A DNA stretch of 64,000 nucleotides from positions 186,001 through 250,000 of the forward strand of contig NZ_AEDD01000001.1 in the NCBI RefSeq assembly GCF_000179615.1, given 5' to 3'. The first letter of the stretch is position 1; each line of letters opens with the position of its first letter. The notes beneath the pieces were generated by a model. That model did no database searches. It worked only from the letters and a program-made list of their open reading frames with translations, and had not been told where the DNA came from. Source of the DNA: Paenibacillus curdlanolyticus YK9. GTDB lineage: Bacteria > Bacillota > Bacilli > Paenibacillales > Paenibacillaceae. The translations under genes were made by a program, and so were the position numbers. Positions 16,897 through 26,011 of this stretch are shown piece after piece.

Positions 16897-18510
16897 TTAG
16901 TGATTCACAAGGCCGAGACGCTCATGCGATTCATAACCGACCGATTCGATCTTCGACATGCCAAGCAGTGCATAACGAATGCTGTCGACGAGCGCTTCCC
17001 AGCTTGCTTCGATGACGTTGCTGGAAACGCCGACGGTACTCCACGTGTTCTCGAAATTAGACGATTCAATAAGCACGCGCACTTTGGCAGCGGTAGCGTC
17101 TTTCTCGTCGATAACACGCACTTTGTAGTCGGATAAGTGGATATTGTTAATCTCTGGATAGAACTGAACGAGCGCTTTGCGAAGGGCGTTGTCCATCGCA
17201 TTAACCGGTCCATTGCCTTCGGCAGCCGTGTATACGGTCTGATCGTCAACCGTGAGCTTGACAATGGCTTCGGACAGCATGTGGCCGTTCGATTTATCGA
17301 CGAGCATCTTGAACGATTCGACTTTGAACAATTCGGTCGTCTGGCCATAAGCTTCGCGAAGCAGCAGCTCAAGCGATGCATCTGCGCCTTCGAATTGATA
17401 GCCTTGATGCTCGAGATCCTTGATCCGGTTCATTATGTCCTTCGTCTTCTCGGTGTTTGCATTGACGTCCAGTCCGAGCTCTTGCGCTTTGGAGATGATA
17501 TTGCTTTGTCCTGCAAGCTCAGACACGAGAATGCGCTGCTTATTGCCGACAAGCTCAGGCACAATATGCTCGTATGTTTTGGAATCCTTCATAATAGCCG
17601 ATACATGGATGCCGCCCTTATGCGCGAATGCTGCATTGCCCACATAAGGTTGTCCAACAGGCATGTGGACGTTTGCGATTTCGCTCACATAACGAGCAGT
17701 GCCCGTTAATGCTTGGAGCTGCTGCGTGCTCACGCAAGAATAGCCCATTTTTAGCTGCAGGTTTGGAATGATGGAGCACAGGTTCGCGTTGCCGCATCGT
17801 TCGCCATAGCCGTTAATCGTGCCCTGCACCTGTCGTGCGCCTGCCTGAATAGCTGCCAGAGCGTTCGCAACAGCCAACTCGCAATCATTATGAGTGTGAA
17901 TGCCGATTGGCGTGCTTAATTCCGAACGGATTCTGGAAACGATCTCATGGATCTCGCCAGGCAAAGTGCCGCCGTTCGTATCACATAGGACGAGCCAATC
18001 CGCACCAGCCTCTTGGGCGCGTTTTAACACGGACAATGCGTATTCCGGATTGTTCTTGTAGCCGTCGAAGAAATGCTCGGCGTCGAACATCGCTTCGATT
18101 CCGTTATGCTTCAAGAAAGCGATGGAATCATAGATCATCGCGATATTCTCTTCCAGCGTTGTTTGCAGCGCGGTGTGAACGTGGAAATCCCACGATTTGC
18201 CGACGAGCGTCGCAGCAGGCACGCCAGATTCCACGATACGCACGAGGCTGGAGTCATGCTCTGCGATGCTGTTTTTGCGGCGAGTGCTGCCAAATGCGGT
18301 AAGCTTAGCATTCAATCCGATTGATTTGGCGCGTTGGAAAAATTCAATATCTTTGCCGTTGCTTCCGGGATTGCCGCCTTCAATATAATGAACGCCCAAT
18401 GCGTCAAGTTTCAGAGCAATTTTAAGTTTGTCTTCCGCCGACAGGCTAATCCCTTCACCTTGTGTGCCGTCGCGCAGCGTAGTGTCAAAAATCGAGATGA
18501 CATTCGTCAT
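16897..18510 (-). CDS. cimA: (R)-citramalate synthase
   Basis: The 537-residue protein starts MTNVISIFDTTLRDGTQGEG. Residues 1-270 form the HMGL-like TIM barrel with DTTLRDG metal binding, HTHNDCELAVANALAA and GTINGYGERCGNANL. The rest contains a linker and the LeuA-type dimer/allosteric domain (about residues 390-515). The ExxxGNP context (IEGGNPGSNGKD) and total length fit the CimA/LeuA2 branch (TIGR00977) rather than the shorter 2-isopropylmalate synthase. The enzyme condenses pyruvate with acetyl-CoA to give citramalate, opening the threonine-independent route to isoleucine. It is a single-gene unit; a TATAAT-like element lies upstream on the minus strand near 18577. Confidence 0.94.
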   Translation of the reverse strand: MTNVISIFDTTLRDGTQGEGISLSAEDKLKIALKLDALGVHYIEGGNPGSNGKDIEFFQRAKSIGLNAKLTAFGSTRRKNSIAEHDSSLVRIVESGVPAATLVGKSWDFHVHTALQTTLEENIAMIYDSIAFLKHNGIEAMFDAEHFFDGYKNNPEYALSVLKRAQEAGADWLVLCDTNGGTLPGEIHEIVSRIRSELSTPIGIHTHNDCELAVANALAAIQAGARQVQGTINGYGERCGNANLCSIIPNLQLKMGYSCVSTQQLQALTGTARYVSEIANVHMPVGQPYVGNAAFAHKGGIHVSAIMKDSKTYEHIVPELVGNKQRILVSELAGQSNIISKAQELGLDVNANTEKTKDIMNRIKDLEHQGYQFEGADASLELLLREAYGQTTELFKVESFKMLVDKSNGHMLSEAIVKLTVDDQTVYTAAEGNGPVNAMDNALRKALVQFYPEINNIHLSDYKVRVIDEKDATAAKVRVLIESSNFENTWSTVGVSSNVIEASWEALVDSIRYALLGMSKIESVGYESHERLGLVNH

Positions 18511-18724
18511 GGCCGGGACGTCCCTCCTTCAGTTTCCGTTCCGAAAAACGTTCTTTCTCAAGTCATAATTTCCTATTATAACACTTGTGCAACGGAAAGT
18601 AGAGAGGAAGCGCTATTTTTTTTAGGTTATGTTCCCGTTGACCCCCTGAAGATGAAGAGGGTATTCTGGAGAGGATAGGTAATGGACGGGAAATCAAGGT
18701 GTAATGCGCAAAAGAGGCGATAAA

Positions 18725-20011
18725 TTGGAACAAAATGATCGGTATTATCCGGCAAAGGGCCGGGTCATCCTACACTTGGATATGAATGCTTTCTATTGCT
18801 CGGTGCATGAGGCAGAGGATCCGCATCAATATGCCGGTCAGCCGACGGCTGTGGCGGGCAGCGTCGAGCTGCGCAAAGGCATTATCGTTACTTGCTCCTA
18901 TGCTGCCAGGCGTAAAGGGGTACGTACGGGCATGACGGTAAAGCAGGCGATGCGGCTTTGTCCGGAGTTGATGCTCATTCGCCCTGATTTTGAATTGTAT
19001 CGGCAGTACTCGCGCGGTTTTATGGCGATTGCGAACCAATATACGCCACTCGTTGAAGCGACGTCGATAGACGAGTGTTATTTGGATATTACAGGGTCGA
19101 AACAATTCGGTTCTCCGCTCGATATCGCCCATGAGATTCAGCAACGCATCCGAACGGAATGGTCGCTCCCATGTTCAGTAGGCGTAGCGCCCAACAAACT
19201 GCTGGCGAAGATGGCATCCGACATGCAAAAGCCGAATGGGCTCACGGTGCTCCGAATCCGCGATGTGCCTGCCCTATTGTGGAATAAGCCGTGCGATACG
19301 TTGTTCGGCATCGGCCGGAAGACGGCGGACAAGCTTCGCAAGCTGAACATTATGACGATCGGCCAATTGGCTGCGACAGAGGAATCCTTGCTCGTTCGCC
19401 AATTCGGCGTTTATGGGCATTGGATGAAGGCGGCTGCGCACGGTCATGACGATTCTCCGGTGAAGGAGGGGCGGGAGCGGAATAAGTCGATCGGCCATAC
19501 GACAACGCTGCCTGCCGACCTGACGAAGCGGGAGGATGCGCATCGCGTGCTGCTGAATCTGGCAGACCAGACAGGCCGGCGGCTTCGTCGGCAGCAAATG
19601 ATGGCGAAGGTCGTCCAAGTTACGATCCGCAGGCCGGATATGACGACGATTCAACGTTCCTCGACCTTGGAGGTGCCGACCGAGACGGCGGATATCTTCT
19701 ATAGAGAAGCATGCCGGCTATTCGATGCGAACTGGATTGAGCATGAGCCGGTACGGCTGCTAGGCGTTACGCTGCAGCAGCTGTCGCGGAAGGTGGACAC
19801 AGCGGTGCAGCTGGATCTTTTCAATTATGAGGAGCAGCCGCGCAAGGAGGCGTTGACGCGCGCGATGGACGCGCTTCGCGACAGGTTTGGAGAGAGCGCC
19901 GTGCTGACAGCCGGGATGATTGGAGACGATCCATCTGCCTTAATTCGGAATAAACGAATTAGAGGGACATCCTTGCAAACTGACGAGCATATGATATATA
20001 GTGATGAGTAA
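18725..20011 (+). CDS. dinB: DNA polymerase IV (Y family)
   Basis: I favour TTG 18725, seven bases after AGAGGCGA, giving 428 residues; ATG 18704 would add seven. VILHLDMNAFYCSVHEAEDP holds the first catalytic aspartate; SIDECYLDITG holds the paired Asp-Glu; KLLAKMASDMQKP and FGIGRKTADKLRKLNI give the palm and helix-hairpin-helix; the little finger domain follows to the end. The protein performs error-prone translesion synthesis during DNA damage or stationary phase. The canonical C-terminal beta-clamp-binding motif may be QLDLFNYE. No LexA box was evident upstream. Confidence 0.92.
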   Translation: MEQNDRYYPAKGRVILHLDMNAFYCSVHEAEDPHQYAGQPTAVAGSVELRKGIIVTCSYAARRKGVRTGMTVKQAMRLCPELMLIRPDFELYRQYSRGFMAIANQYTPLVEATSIDECYLDITGSKQFGSPLDIAHEIQQRIRTEWSLPCSVGVAPNKLLAKMASDMQKPNGLTVLRIRDVPALLWNKPCDTLFGIGRKTADKLRKLNIMTIGQLAATEESLLVRQFGVYGHWMKAAAHGHDDSPVKEGRERNKSIGHTTTLPADLTKREDAHRVLLNLADQTGRRLRRQQMMAKVVQVTIRRPDMTTIQRSSTLEVPTETADIFYREACRLFDANWIEHEPVRLLGVTLQQLSRKVDTAVQLDLFNYEEQPRKEALTRAMDALRDRFGESAVLTAGMIGDDPSALIRNKRIRGTSLQTDEHMIYSDE

Positions 20012-20061
20012 AGAATTCTTTTGAATTCGCACATACATCATGCATTATCATATAATGCTAG

Positions 20062-20328
<267 letters not shown>

Positions 20329-20345
20329 TTGCATACTGACACCTC

Positions 20346-20378
20346 AAGCCTTGTCCGTTACGCGGACAGGGCTTTTTT
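20346..20378 (+). terminator. Terminator of the ferredoxin gene
   Basis: AAGCCTTGTCCG and CGGACAGGGCTT form a stem around TTACG, followed by TTTTT. Confidence 0.85.
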
Positions 20379-20475
20379 ATATGTCCAGCTTGCCCGCAGG
20401 AATCATCGTTTGCCCATTACGATCCGATATAAAGGATAACGAACATGCGTGATGTGTTATGGAGGTGAGCCATGT

Positions 20476-21885
20476 ATGGAGCCGATCCGGCATGCGGAGC
20501 ATTTGAAGCAATATGTAAAGAAGCATCCCGATAATCAAATGGCATGGTATTTGCTTGGCAAGCAATACGAGGACCAAGGCAAAGCAGCAAAAGCGAATTA
20601 CTGTTTTATGCAGGCTGGACATGTCTATGAGGCGTTCGAGCAGAGGCTGAACCCCGTAGATGAAGCGCAGGCTCAAATCCAAGCGCAGGCGGCACATGCG
20701 ATAGCGTGGCTTCGCAAGGCTCGCATTCGTCGATTATGGTATCGCACCGCAACCGTTGCGGCGCTGTTGCTGTTTCTTGTCGTTGCGTGGCCGATAGGGA
20801 AATTCTCGGATGAGGACAGCCAAGAGCCGCATGCTCGCCCGATGGACGCAGCAGCAGTAGGCGTCGTATTCGTACAATCGAAGGAAGCGGGGGAGCTGGG
20901 CGAAGCTATGCATCAGCTATCGGTTGGCGAGCGGCGGGCAGCACTGGGCATAACTGCGCGGCTGCAGCCACTGGACGGCTGGCGTAACTGGAATGGAAAT
21001 ACCGCGCTATTATTTGCCGTGCAACGGCTGCCTGCCGGGGGCGTAGTCAAAATGAGCTGGTACGAGTCGCGCTTATGCGATTGCGAACCTGCGGATGCAA
21101 CGAGCGCTTATGCGGCGTATGCCGAATGGAGCCAAGAGCAGGAGCAGCGCTGGACGCTTGGCAGCGGAATTCGGCACTATTTTGCGCGGTCGGGTCGTTG
21201 GCCTTCTTCGCTTGACGACCTCACGAAGCCTTACCCTAACAACATGATCTCAGGGGATACGCCGTTAATGAAAGCGATGTTTAACCAAGTGTTGGAGGAT
21301 GCGAAGGACGAGCAGAAACAATCCGGCAGCGATGGGAAGCAAGGAGCTGGCGGAGGAACGGGAGCCTCGCAGGGCCAAGGGAACGGCTCGAAGAACGGGC
21401 AAGGAACGAGCAGCGGCGATCAGTCGAAGCTGTCTCTGTCGAATGAGCCGCTTCGCATTATCGTGGACAAAAGTGTGCATCGGCTTGCAGTTGTAAGCGG
21501 AGATGTGCTCGTAAGATCGTACAAGATTGGTCTCGGGGGCGGGAGAACGCCGGAGGGCGAATTCAACATTAGTGAAAAGGTTGAGAACCCGAACGGAAGG
21601 TCAGATGGGCCATTCGGCAGCCGGGGCATGACATTGTCGAATACGCGTTATGCGATTCACGGGACGGATGAGCCGCAGAGCTTGGGAGGCGACGAGTCGC
21701 TCGGATGCATACGGATGAGCCGGGAGGATGTCGAGGAGCTTTATGATCTAGTGCCGCTAGGCACGCGTGTGACAATACAAAAAGGAGGGCTGCCCGACGA
21801 TGTTTCGGTACCTGACAGCCGATTCCGGCTGGATCCGAAGCAGGACGAGACGAACCCCCGCGGTGTGTATGCATGGTTGGATTAA
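20476..21885 (+). CDS. L,D-transpeptidase (YkuD domain) with N-terminal cytosolic helical region
   Basis: Start ATG 20476 follows GGAGGTGAG, giving 469 residues. The first 75 residues look like one or two TPR-like helical hairpins (HPDNQMAWYLLGKQYEDQGK) and should be cytosolic. A membrane span follows (about 90-107), then an extracytoplasmic region, a Gly/Gln/Ser-rich linker (about 275-315) and the C-terminal YkuD domain. The catalytic motif shows the histidine in YAIHGTDEP and the cysteine in ESLGCIRMS. The enzyme would form 3-3 peptidoglycan crosslinks or act in spore wall synthesis. The TPR-like cytosolic head joined to a YkuD domain is an unusual layout. It converges on a small membrane gene only seven bases away. 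Confidence 0.87.
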   Translation: MEPIRHAEHLKQYVKKHPDNQMAWYLLGKQYEDQGKAAKANYCFMQAGHVYEAFEQRLNPVDEAQAQIQAQAAHAIAWLRKARIRRLWYRTATVAALLLFLVVAWPIGKFSDEDSQEPHARPMDAAAVGVVFVQSKEAGELGEAMHQLSVGERRAALGITARLQPLDGWRNWNGNTALLFAVQRLPAGGVVKMSWYESRLCDCEPADATSAYAAYAEWSQEQEQRWTLGSGIRHYFARSGRWPSSLDDLTKPYPNNMISGDTPLMKAMFNQVLEDAKDEQKQSGSDGKQGAGGGTGASQGQGNGSKNGQGTSSGDQSKLSLSNEPLRIIVDKSVHRLAVVSGDVLVRSYKIGLGGGRTPEGEFNISEKVENPNGRSDGPFGSRGMTLSNTRYAIHGTDEPQSLGGDESLGCIRMSREDVEELYDLVPLGTRVTIQKGGLPDDVSVPDSRFRLDPKQDETNPRGVYAWLD

Positions 21886-21892
21886 CGCATGA

Positions 21893-22030
21893 TTATGTAA
21901 GAATTAGCAGAAGGGCCATGCCGACAATAATAATGCCTACAATAGAACCAATCCAAACTAGAGCCCGTTTGTTTACCGTCTCGACCTGCTTGGCTTTCAT
22001 CGTAGGCGCTTTACGTTTCGGTGCGCTCAT
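21893..22030 (-). CDS. Small single-span membrane protein, 45 aa
   Basis: An ATG at 22030 with AAAGGGTGATC upstream opens a 45-codon frame: a basic, Lys/Arg-rich N-terminal half (MSAPKRKAPTMKAKQ), then one membrane helix (ALVWIGSIVGIIIVGMALLL) ending four residues later. Codon structure, ribosome binding site and topology (positive inside) support a real gene. I recall similar unannotated 40-50 residue membrane proteins in Paenibacillus but know no function. It lies convergent to the L,D-transpeptidase. Confidence 0.7.
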   Translation of the reverse strand: MSAPKRKAPTMKAKQVETVNKRALVWIGSIVGIIIVGMALLLILT

Positions 22031-22145
22031 GGCGATCACCCTTTCTATGGGGAAGTAGGAAACTGCGAATATCTGTATTGTAACCGTTTACGTGAAACGC
22101 TGCAATAAGGACTATCTCGCTGGCAATCTCGATGATAAGCATAGA

Positions 22146-22180
22146 TGAGCCGGTTCTGGAAGGGACGGCTCTTTTCTTTT
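22146..22180 (+). terminator. Intrinsic terminator upstream of pyrD
   Basis: GAGCCG and CGGCTC form a stem around a 13-base loop and are followed by TTTTCTTTT. It could end plus-strand read-through from the L,D-transpeptidase gene. The remaining bases between 22031 and 22251 hold the likely promoter of the small membrane gene but no further gene. Confidence 0.55.
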
Positions 22181-22251
22181 CCTCTAGAAACGGCTACACT
22201 GAAGGGTAGAGAATTAACGTGTATGTACTATAGAGAACGGAGTGAACACCT

Positions 22252-23349
22252 TTGCTGTATACGAAAATGCTCAAACCGTTGATGTTCAAATTGGATGCGG
22301 AGCGAGCCCATCACCTCACAATCGGAGGGCTATCAGCCGCTGGGCGCATTCCAGGCGCAACTGCGATGCTTCGCTCGCTGTACGGTGTAGGCGCCGCTCC
22401 TGAGCTGGCGATCGATTTGCTGGGCATGTCATTCGCCCACCCGGTTGGACTGGCTGCGGGGCTCGATAAGAATGGAGCGGCAACGGACAGCTTCTCGAGC
22501 GTAGGCCTTGCTTTCATGGAGGTAGGGACCGTAACGCCGAAGGGACAAGCGGGCAACGACCTGCCGCGCCTGTTCAGGCTTCCGCCTGACGAAGCGCTCA
22601 TTAATCGCATGGGCTTTAACAATGAAGGCGCGCAAGCGATGGCGGACAAGCTGAGCAAGCGCCGCAAGCGTACGGTGCCTTTGGCGGTCAACATTGGCAA
22701 GAACAAGACAACGCCGAATGAGCTGGCTCACGAAGATTACCGCAGCTGCATTCAAACCTTGTACGATCACGGCGATTTCTTCGTCGTTAATATCAGCTCA
22801 CCGAACACGCCGGACCTGCGGGCGCTCCAGCATGGCGATGAGCTGCGTCTTCTGCTTGCGACGGTTACGGAGGAGATGGCTGCACAAGCTGCGAAGCGCG
22901 GACAGCAGGTGAAGCCTGCGCTGGTCAAAATTGCGCCGGATATGACCGATGAGCAGCTGGCATATACCGTGGATACGATCGCGTCCAGCGGCATTGCTGG
23001 CATCATTGCGACGAACACGACACTCTCGCGCGAAGGGCTGACCCACGCGAACGCCCGAGAGATGGGCGGCATGAGCGGCAAGCCGCTGCGTGACCGTTCG
23101 ACGGAGGTAATCTCGGCTATTTATCGCCAAACGGGCGGGAAGCTGCCTATTATTGGCTCCGGAGGCATTTTTACAGCGGATGACGCATACGATAAAATTC
23201 GCGCAGGTGCGAGTTTAGTCGAAATCTACACTGCGCTTATTTATAAAGGACCCGAGGTGTTCCGTGAACTGACCGACGGATTGAAGGAACGGCTTAGACG
23301 GGACGGATATCGAAGCGTGAAGGAAGCGGTAGGCTCCAGCCATCACTAA
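22252..23349 (+). CDS. pyrD: Dihydroorotate dehydrogenase, quinone-dependent (class 2)
   Basis: The 365-residue protein begins MLYTKMLKPLMFKLDAERAHH, the N-terminal membrane-binding helix of class 2 enzymes. HPVGLAAGLDKNG, RMGFNNEGA, VNISSPNTPDLRALQ (catalytic serine region of class 2) and IIGSGGIFTADDAYDKI (FMN phosphate binding) follow. It oxidises dihydroorotate to orotate with electrons passed to quinone in pyrimidine synthesis. A class 2 enzyme outside a pyr operon differs from Bacillus subtilis, which uses the class 1B PyrD-PyrK pair in the operon. Start is TTG 22252 after AACGGAG. Confidence 0.93.
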   Translation: MLYTKMLKPLMFKLDAERAHHLTIGGLSAAGRIPGATAMLRSLYGVGAAPELAIDLLGMSFAHPVGLAAGLDKNGAATDSFSSVGLAFMEVGTVTPKGQAGNDLPRLFRLPPDEALINRMGFNNEGAQAMADKLSKRRKRTVPLAVNIGKNKTTPNELAHEDYRSCIQTLYDHGDFFVVNISSPNTPDLRALQHGDELRLLLATVTEEMAAQAAKRGQQVKPALVKIAPDMTDEQLAYTVDTIASSGIAGIIATNTTLSREGLTHANAREMGGMSGKPLRDRSTEVISAIYRQTGGKLPIIGSGGIFTADDAYDKIRAGASLVEIYTALIYKGPEVFRELTDGLKERLRRDGYRSVKEAVGSSHH

Positions 23350-23369
23350 TCGGAACAGGAGGCGGCCGG

Positions 23370-24173
23370 ATGGACGGAAGAGATTGGAATTTATTTTTGC
23401 AGCCCTATGAGCAAGCTGTTGAGGAATTAAAGGTCAAGCTGAAGACGATGCGGTCGGAACTCAAAATGCGTGAAGCGTATGCTCCGATTGAATTCGTCAC
23501 CGGCCGTGTCAAAAAAATATCCAGCGTGATGGAGAAGGCCAAACGGCTTCAAGTGCCGCCGGATAAGCTAGAGTATGGGATTGAGGATATTGCGGGTATA
23601 CGCATTATGTGCCAATTCGTCGATGATATTCATCGCGTAGCGGGACTTATTCGTTCTCGTCAGGACCTGACGCTCGTATACGAGAAGGATTATATTACAA
23701 ACTTCAAGGACAGCGGCTACCGCAGCTATCATATGATTGTGGAGTATCCGGTTCAAACGGCGCTCGGGCTGAAGAAGGTGCTGGCCGAAATTCAAATTCG
23801 GACGCTGGCGATGAACTTCTGGGCGACGATCGAGCATTCCTTGAACTACAAATATAAAGAAAGCTTGCCAGAGGACGTGCGGCAGCGGTTGAAAAAAGCA
23901 GCGGAGGCTGCTTCGCTGCTCGATACGGAGATGTCGAGCATTCGAGCGGAAATATTGGATGCCCAGCGCGGTTTCGAAGAGAAGTCGAACGTCGTTTCCC
24001 GCGTGTTGACAGGCATTCAGCATCTATACTTTTACCACCGGTTCCGTGAAGCTGCACAGTTTCAGCTTAAGTTCAATGAGCTGTGGGAGCAGGAGGATGT
24101 GTTCGGGTTAAAGCAGCTGTCGGATGAGCTTGAGCAGTCGATTGTAAAAGCCAAACGAGGCGCGCAGCAATAG
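23370..24173 (+). CDS. relQ: Small alarmone synthetase, RelQ/SasB-like
   Basis: The 267-residue protein aligns along its first 200 residues with Bacillus RelQ (YjbM/SasB): PYEQAVEELKVKLK, IEFVTGRVKKISS, DIAGIRIMCQFVDDI, SGYRSYHMIVEYP and EIQIRTLAMNFWATIEH, which are the ppGpp synthetase motifs. There is no HD hydrolase, TGS or ACT domain. It makes (p)ppGpp/pGpp from GDP/GTP/GMP and ATP in a Rel-independent way, often on cell-wall stress. The C-terminus is about 55 residues longer than the 211-residue B. subtilis protein and includes TGIQHLYFYHRFREAAQFQL. It lies 20 bases after pyrD and is probably co-transcribed. Confidence 0.92.
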   Translation: MDGRDWNLFLQPYEQAVEELKVKLKTMRSELKMREAYAPIEFVTGRVKKISSVMEKAKRLQVPPDKLEYGIEDIAGIRIMCQFVDDIHRVAGLIRSRQDLTLVYEKDYITNFKDSGYRSYHMIVEYPVQTALGLKKVLAEIQIRTLAMNFWATIEHSLNYKYKESLPEDVRQRLKKAAEAASLLDTEMSSIRAEILDAQRGFEEKSNVVSRVLTGIQHLYFYHRFREAAQFQLKFNELWEQEDVFGLKQLSDELEQSIVKAKRGAQQ

Positions 24174-24181
24174 AGAGGAAG

Positions 24182-24213
24182 GCCGGGCGACCTAGCGGTC
24201 AGCCCGGTTTTTG
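24182..24213 (+). terminator. Terminator after relQ
   Basis: CCGGGCGACC pairs with GGTCAGCCCGG around a short loop, followed by TTTTTG. Confidence 0.75.
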
Positions 24214-24238
24214 TTCTGACTAGCAGGAGGACGGAAAG

Positions 24239-26011
24239 ATGAAATACGACTTGCCGACGGTGTTCGTTGAGCAGATGAAGCGGCTGCTTGACGGGCAGTT
24301 TGACGAATTCATGTCATCATATGATGCGCCGAGGCTGTACGGGCTTCGTTCGAATAGCTTGAAGGTAGGCCAAGAGCAATGGGCCAAGCTGTCGCCTTGG
24401 CAGCTGCGGCCGATTCCTTGGTGCGGCACAGGCAGCTACTATGACGGTGAAGACCGTCCTGGCAAGCATCCCTATTACCATGCAGGGCTATATTATATTC
24501 AAGAGCCTAGCGCAATGGCGCCGGTTGAGCTGCTGGATGTCCAGCCAGGCCATCGCGTGCTTGACTTATGCGCTGCGCCTGGCGGCAAGTCGACGCAAAT
24601 CGCGGCGAAACTGCAGGGAGCGGGAATGTTGGTTTCCAACGATAACGCAGCAGAGCGAACGAAGGCGCTGGCGAAAAATATCGAGCTGGCAGGCGTTCGC
24701 AATGCGGTCGTATTAAACGAAGAGCCAGCCTCGCTCGTGCCCGCCTTCACGGGATGGTTCGACCGCATTCTCGTTGATGCGCCATGCTCGGGCGAGGGCA
24801 TGTTCAGGAAAGACGAGTCGATGATTGCCGCTTGGGAACGGCATTCCGTTGAGCGGTGCTCGTTGATGCAGCGAGATATTTTGCGCGATGCAGCAGCGAT
24901 GCTGGCGCCTGGCGGCGTACTTGTTTATTCCACATGCACATTCTCCCCTGTAGAAAATGAAGCGCAGATCGCCGCCATTCTGGCTGCCGACGACGAGCTG
25001 GAAGCTGTGCCTGTTCGGTTGGCGACAGGGTTCGTGTCAGGGCGGCCAGAATGGGGACAGGCTGCCGTTGACCGTGAAGACGGCGCACAGCAGGGCGAAC
25101 AGCAGCTGCATGCTGCAGCGGCAACCAAAGAGGATGAGGCGGATGGCTGGGCAGCTTGCGGCATGGTGCGGCTGTGGCCGCATCTGCTGGATGGCGAGGG
25201 GCATTTTGCTGCCGTTATACGACGTCGCCCAGCGGAGATTGTCGACGGTGCAACGAAAGCTGTCCAGAAGGCAGATGCTGCCGCGGCAATGGCGAGCAGA
25301 GACGATACAGCAGGTCGTAATGGAAGCGGCGCCATTCTCGCTGCTTCCGAAGCGCCGCAGCACCGTGAAAGCGGAGGCAAGCGGGGCGGTCGCAATGGCC
25401 GAGAGGCGGATACGAGATTGCAGGCAAGCCGCGGTGGGAAGACGAGCGGCAGCAATGGCGCAAGAGCAGCTGGCGGAGCCTCAGGCAAGCGGGGCGAGGC
25501 GTCAGCTTCGCGAACAGGTGCAGGTAAGGGCAGGCGAGGCGGCTCGCCAGCAGCTGCTCCCGTTGATCCGGCTGCGTCCTGGCGCGGATTCGCGGACGAG
25601 CATTTGATTGGGGCGGACAATTGGCCTGGCACGATCGTTGCATTCGGCGCGCGCGTCTATTTGCAGCCTAGCGGGCTTCCGTCGTTAGACGGCTTGCGCG
25701 TGGTGCGCGCCGGCTGGTATTTGGGCGATGCGGGGACGCATCGATTCGAGCCGTCTCAAGCGTTAGCGATGGGCTTGCAGGCGAGCGAGATGAATCGCGT
25801 TTGGCAGGCATCAGCGAATGATCCGTCGATTTTGCGATATTTGAAAGGCGAAACGCTGCATTTGGAACCCGAACAATTGACCTTAGTTGATTCGGATACG
25901 CCTGCTAAAGGCTACACGCTCGTCTGTGTGGATGGATATCCGCTCGGCTGGGGCAAATATGCAACCGGCATGTTGAAAAACGAGCTGCCGGCTGGATGGA
26001 GATGGGTATAG
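24239..26011 (+). CDS. RsmF-type rRNA cytosine-C5 methyltransferase with long low-complexity insert
   Basis: The 590-residue protein has the NOL1/NOP2/Sun layout: N-terminal domain with YDAPRLYGLRSNSLK, SAM-binding VLDLCAAPGGKSTQIAAKL (about residues 101-119), VDAPCSGEGMFRKD (first catalytic-site cysteine) and VYSTCTFSPVENEAQ (catalytic cysteine). A C-terminal RsmF_methylt_ci/PUA-like domain sits at about residues 445-590 (ALYW-like ARVYLQPSGLPSL and YPLGWGKYATGMLKNELP). Between them, about residues 270-440, is an Ala/Gly/Arg-rich stretch without predicted structure. The family methylates C5 of cytosine in rRNA or tRNA. A paralogue of 480 residues lies 2.1 kb away on the other strand. It probably forms an operon with the pseudouridine synthase gene, which starts at the next base after its stop codon. 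Confidence 0.88.
   Translation: MKYDLPTVFVEQMKRLLDGQFDEFMSSYDAPRLYGLRSNSLKVGQEQWAKLSPWQLRPIPWCGTGSYYDGEDRPGKHPYYHAGLYYIQEPSAMAPVELLDVQPGHRVLDLCAAPGGKSTQIAAKLQGAGMLVSNDNAAERTKALAKNIELAGVRNAVVLNEEPASLVPAFTGWFDRILVDAPCSGEGMFRKDESMIAAWERHSVERCSLMQRDILRDAAAMLAPGGVLVYSTCTFSPVENEAQIAAILAADDELEAVPVRLATGFVSGRPEWGQAAVDREDGAQQGEQQLHAAAATKEDEADGWAACGMVRLWPHLLDGEGHFAAVIRRRPAEIVDGATKAVQKADAAAAMASRDDTAGRNGSGAILAASEAPQHRESGGKRGGRNGREADTRLQASRGGKTSGSNGARAAGGASGKRGEASASRTGAGKGRRGGSPAAAPVDPAASWRGFADEHLIGADNWPGTIVAFGARVYLQPSGLPSLDGLRVVRAGWYLGDAGTHRFEPSQALAMGLQASEMNRVWQASANDPSILRYLKGETLHLEPEQLTLVDSDTPAKGYTLVCVDGYPLGWGKYATGMLKNELPAGWRWV

Noticed and set aside
24925-25643. Several long frames on both strands across the low-complexity insert of the first RsmF-like gene
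   Set aside because: All six frames stay open because of the repetitive GC-rich codons; only the frame continuous with the methyltransferase domains is supported.
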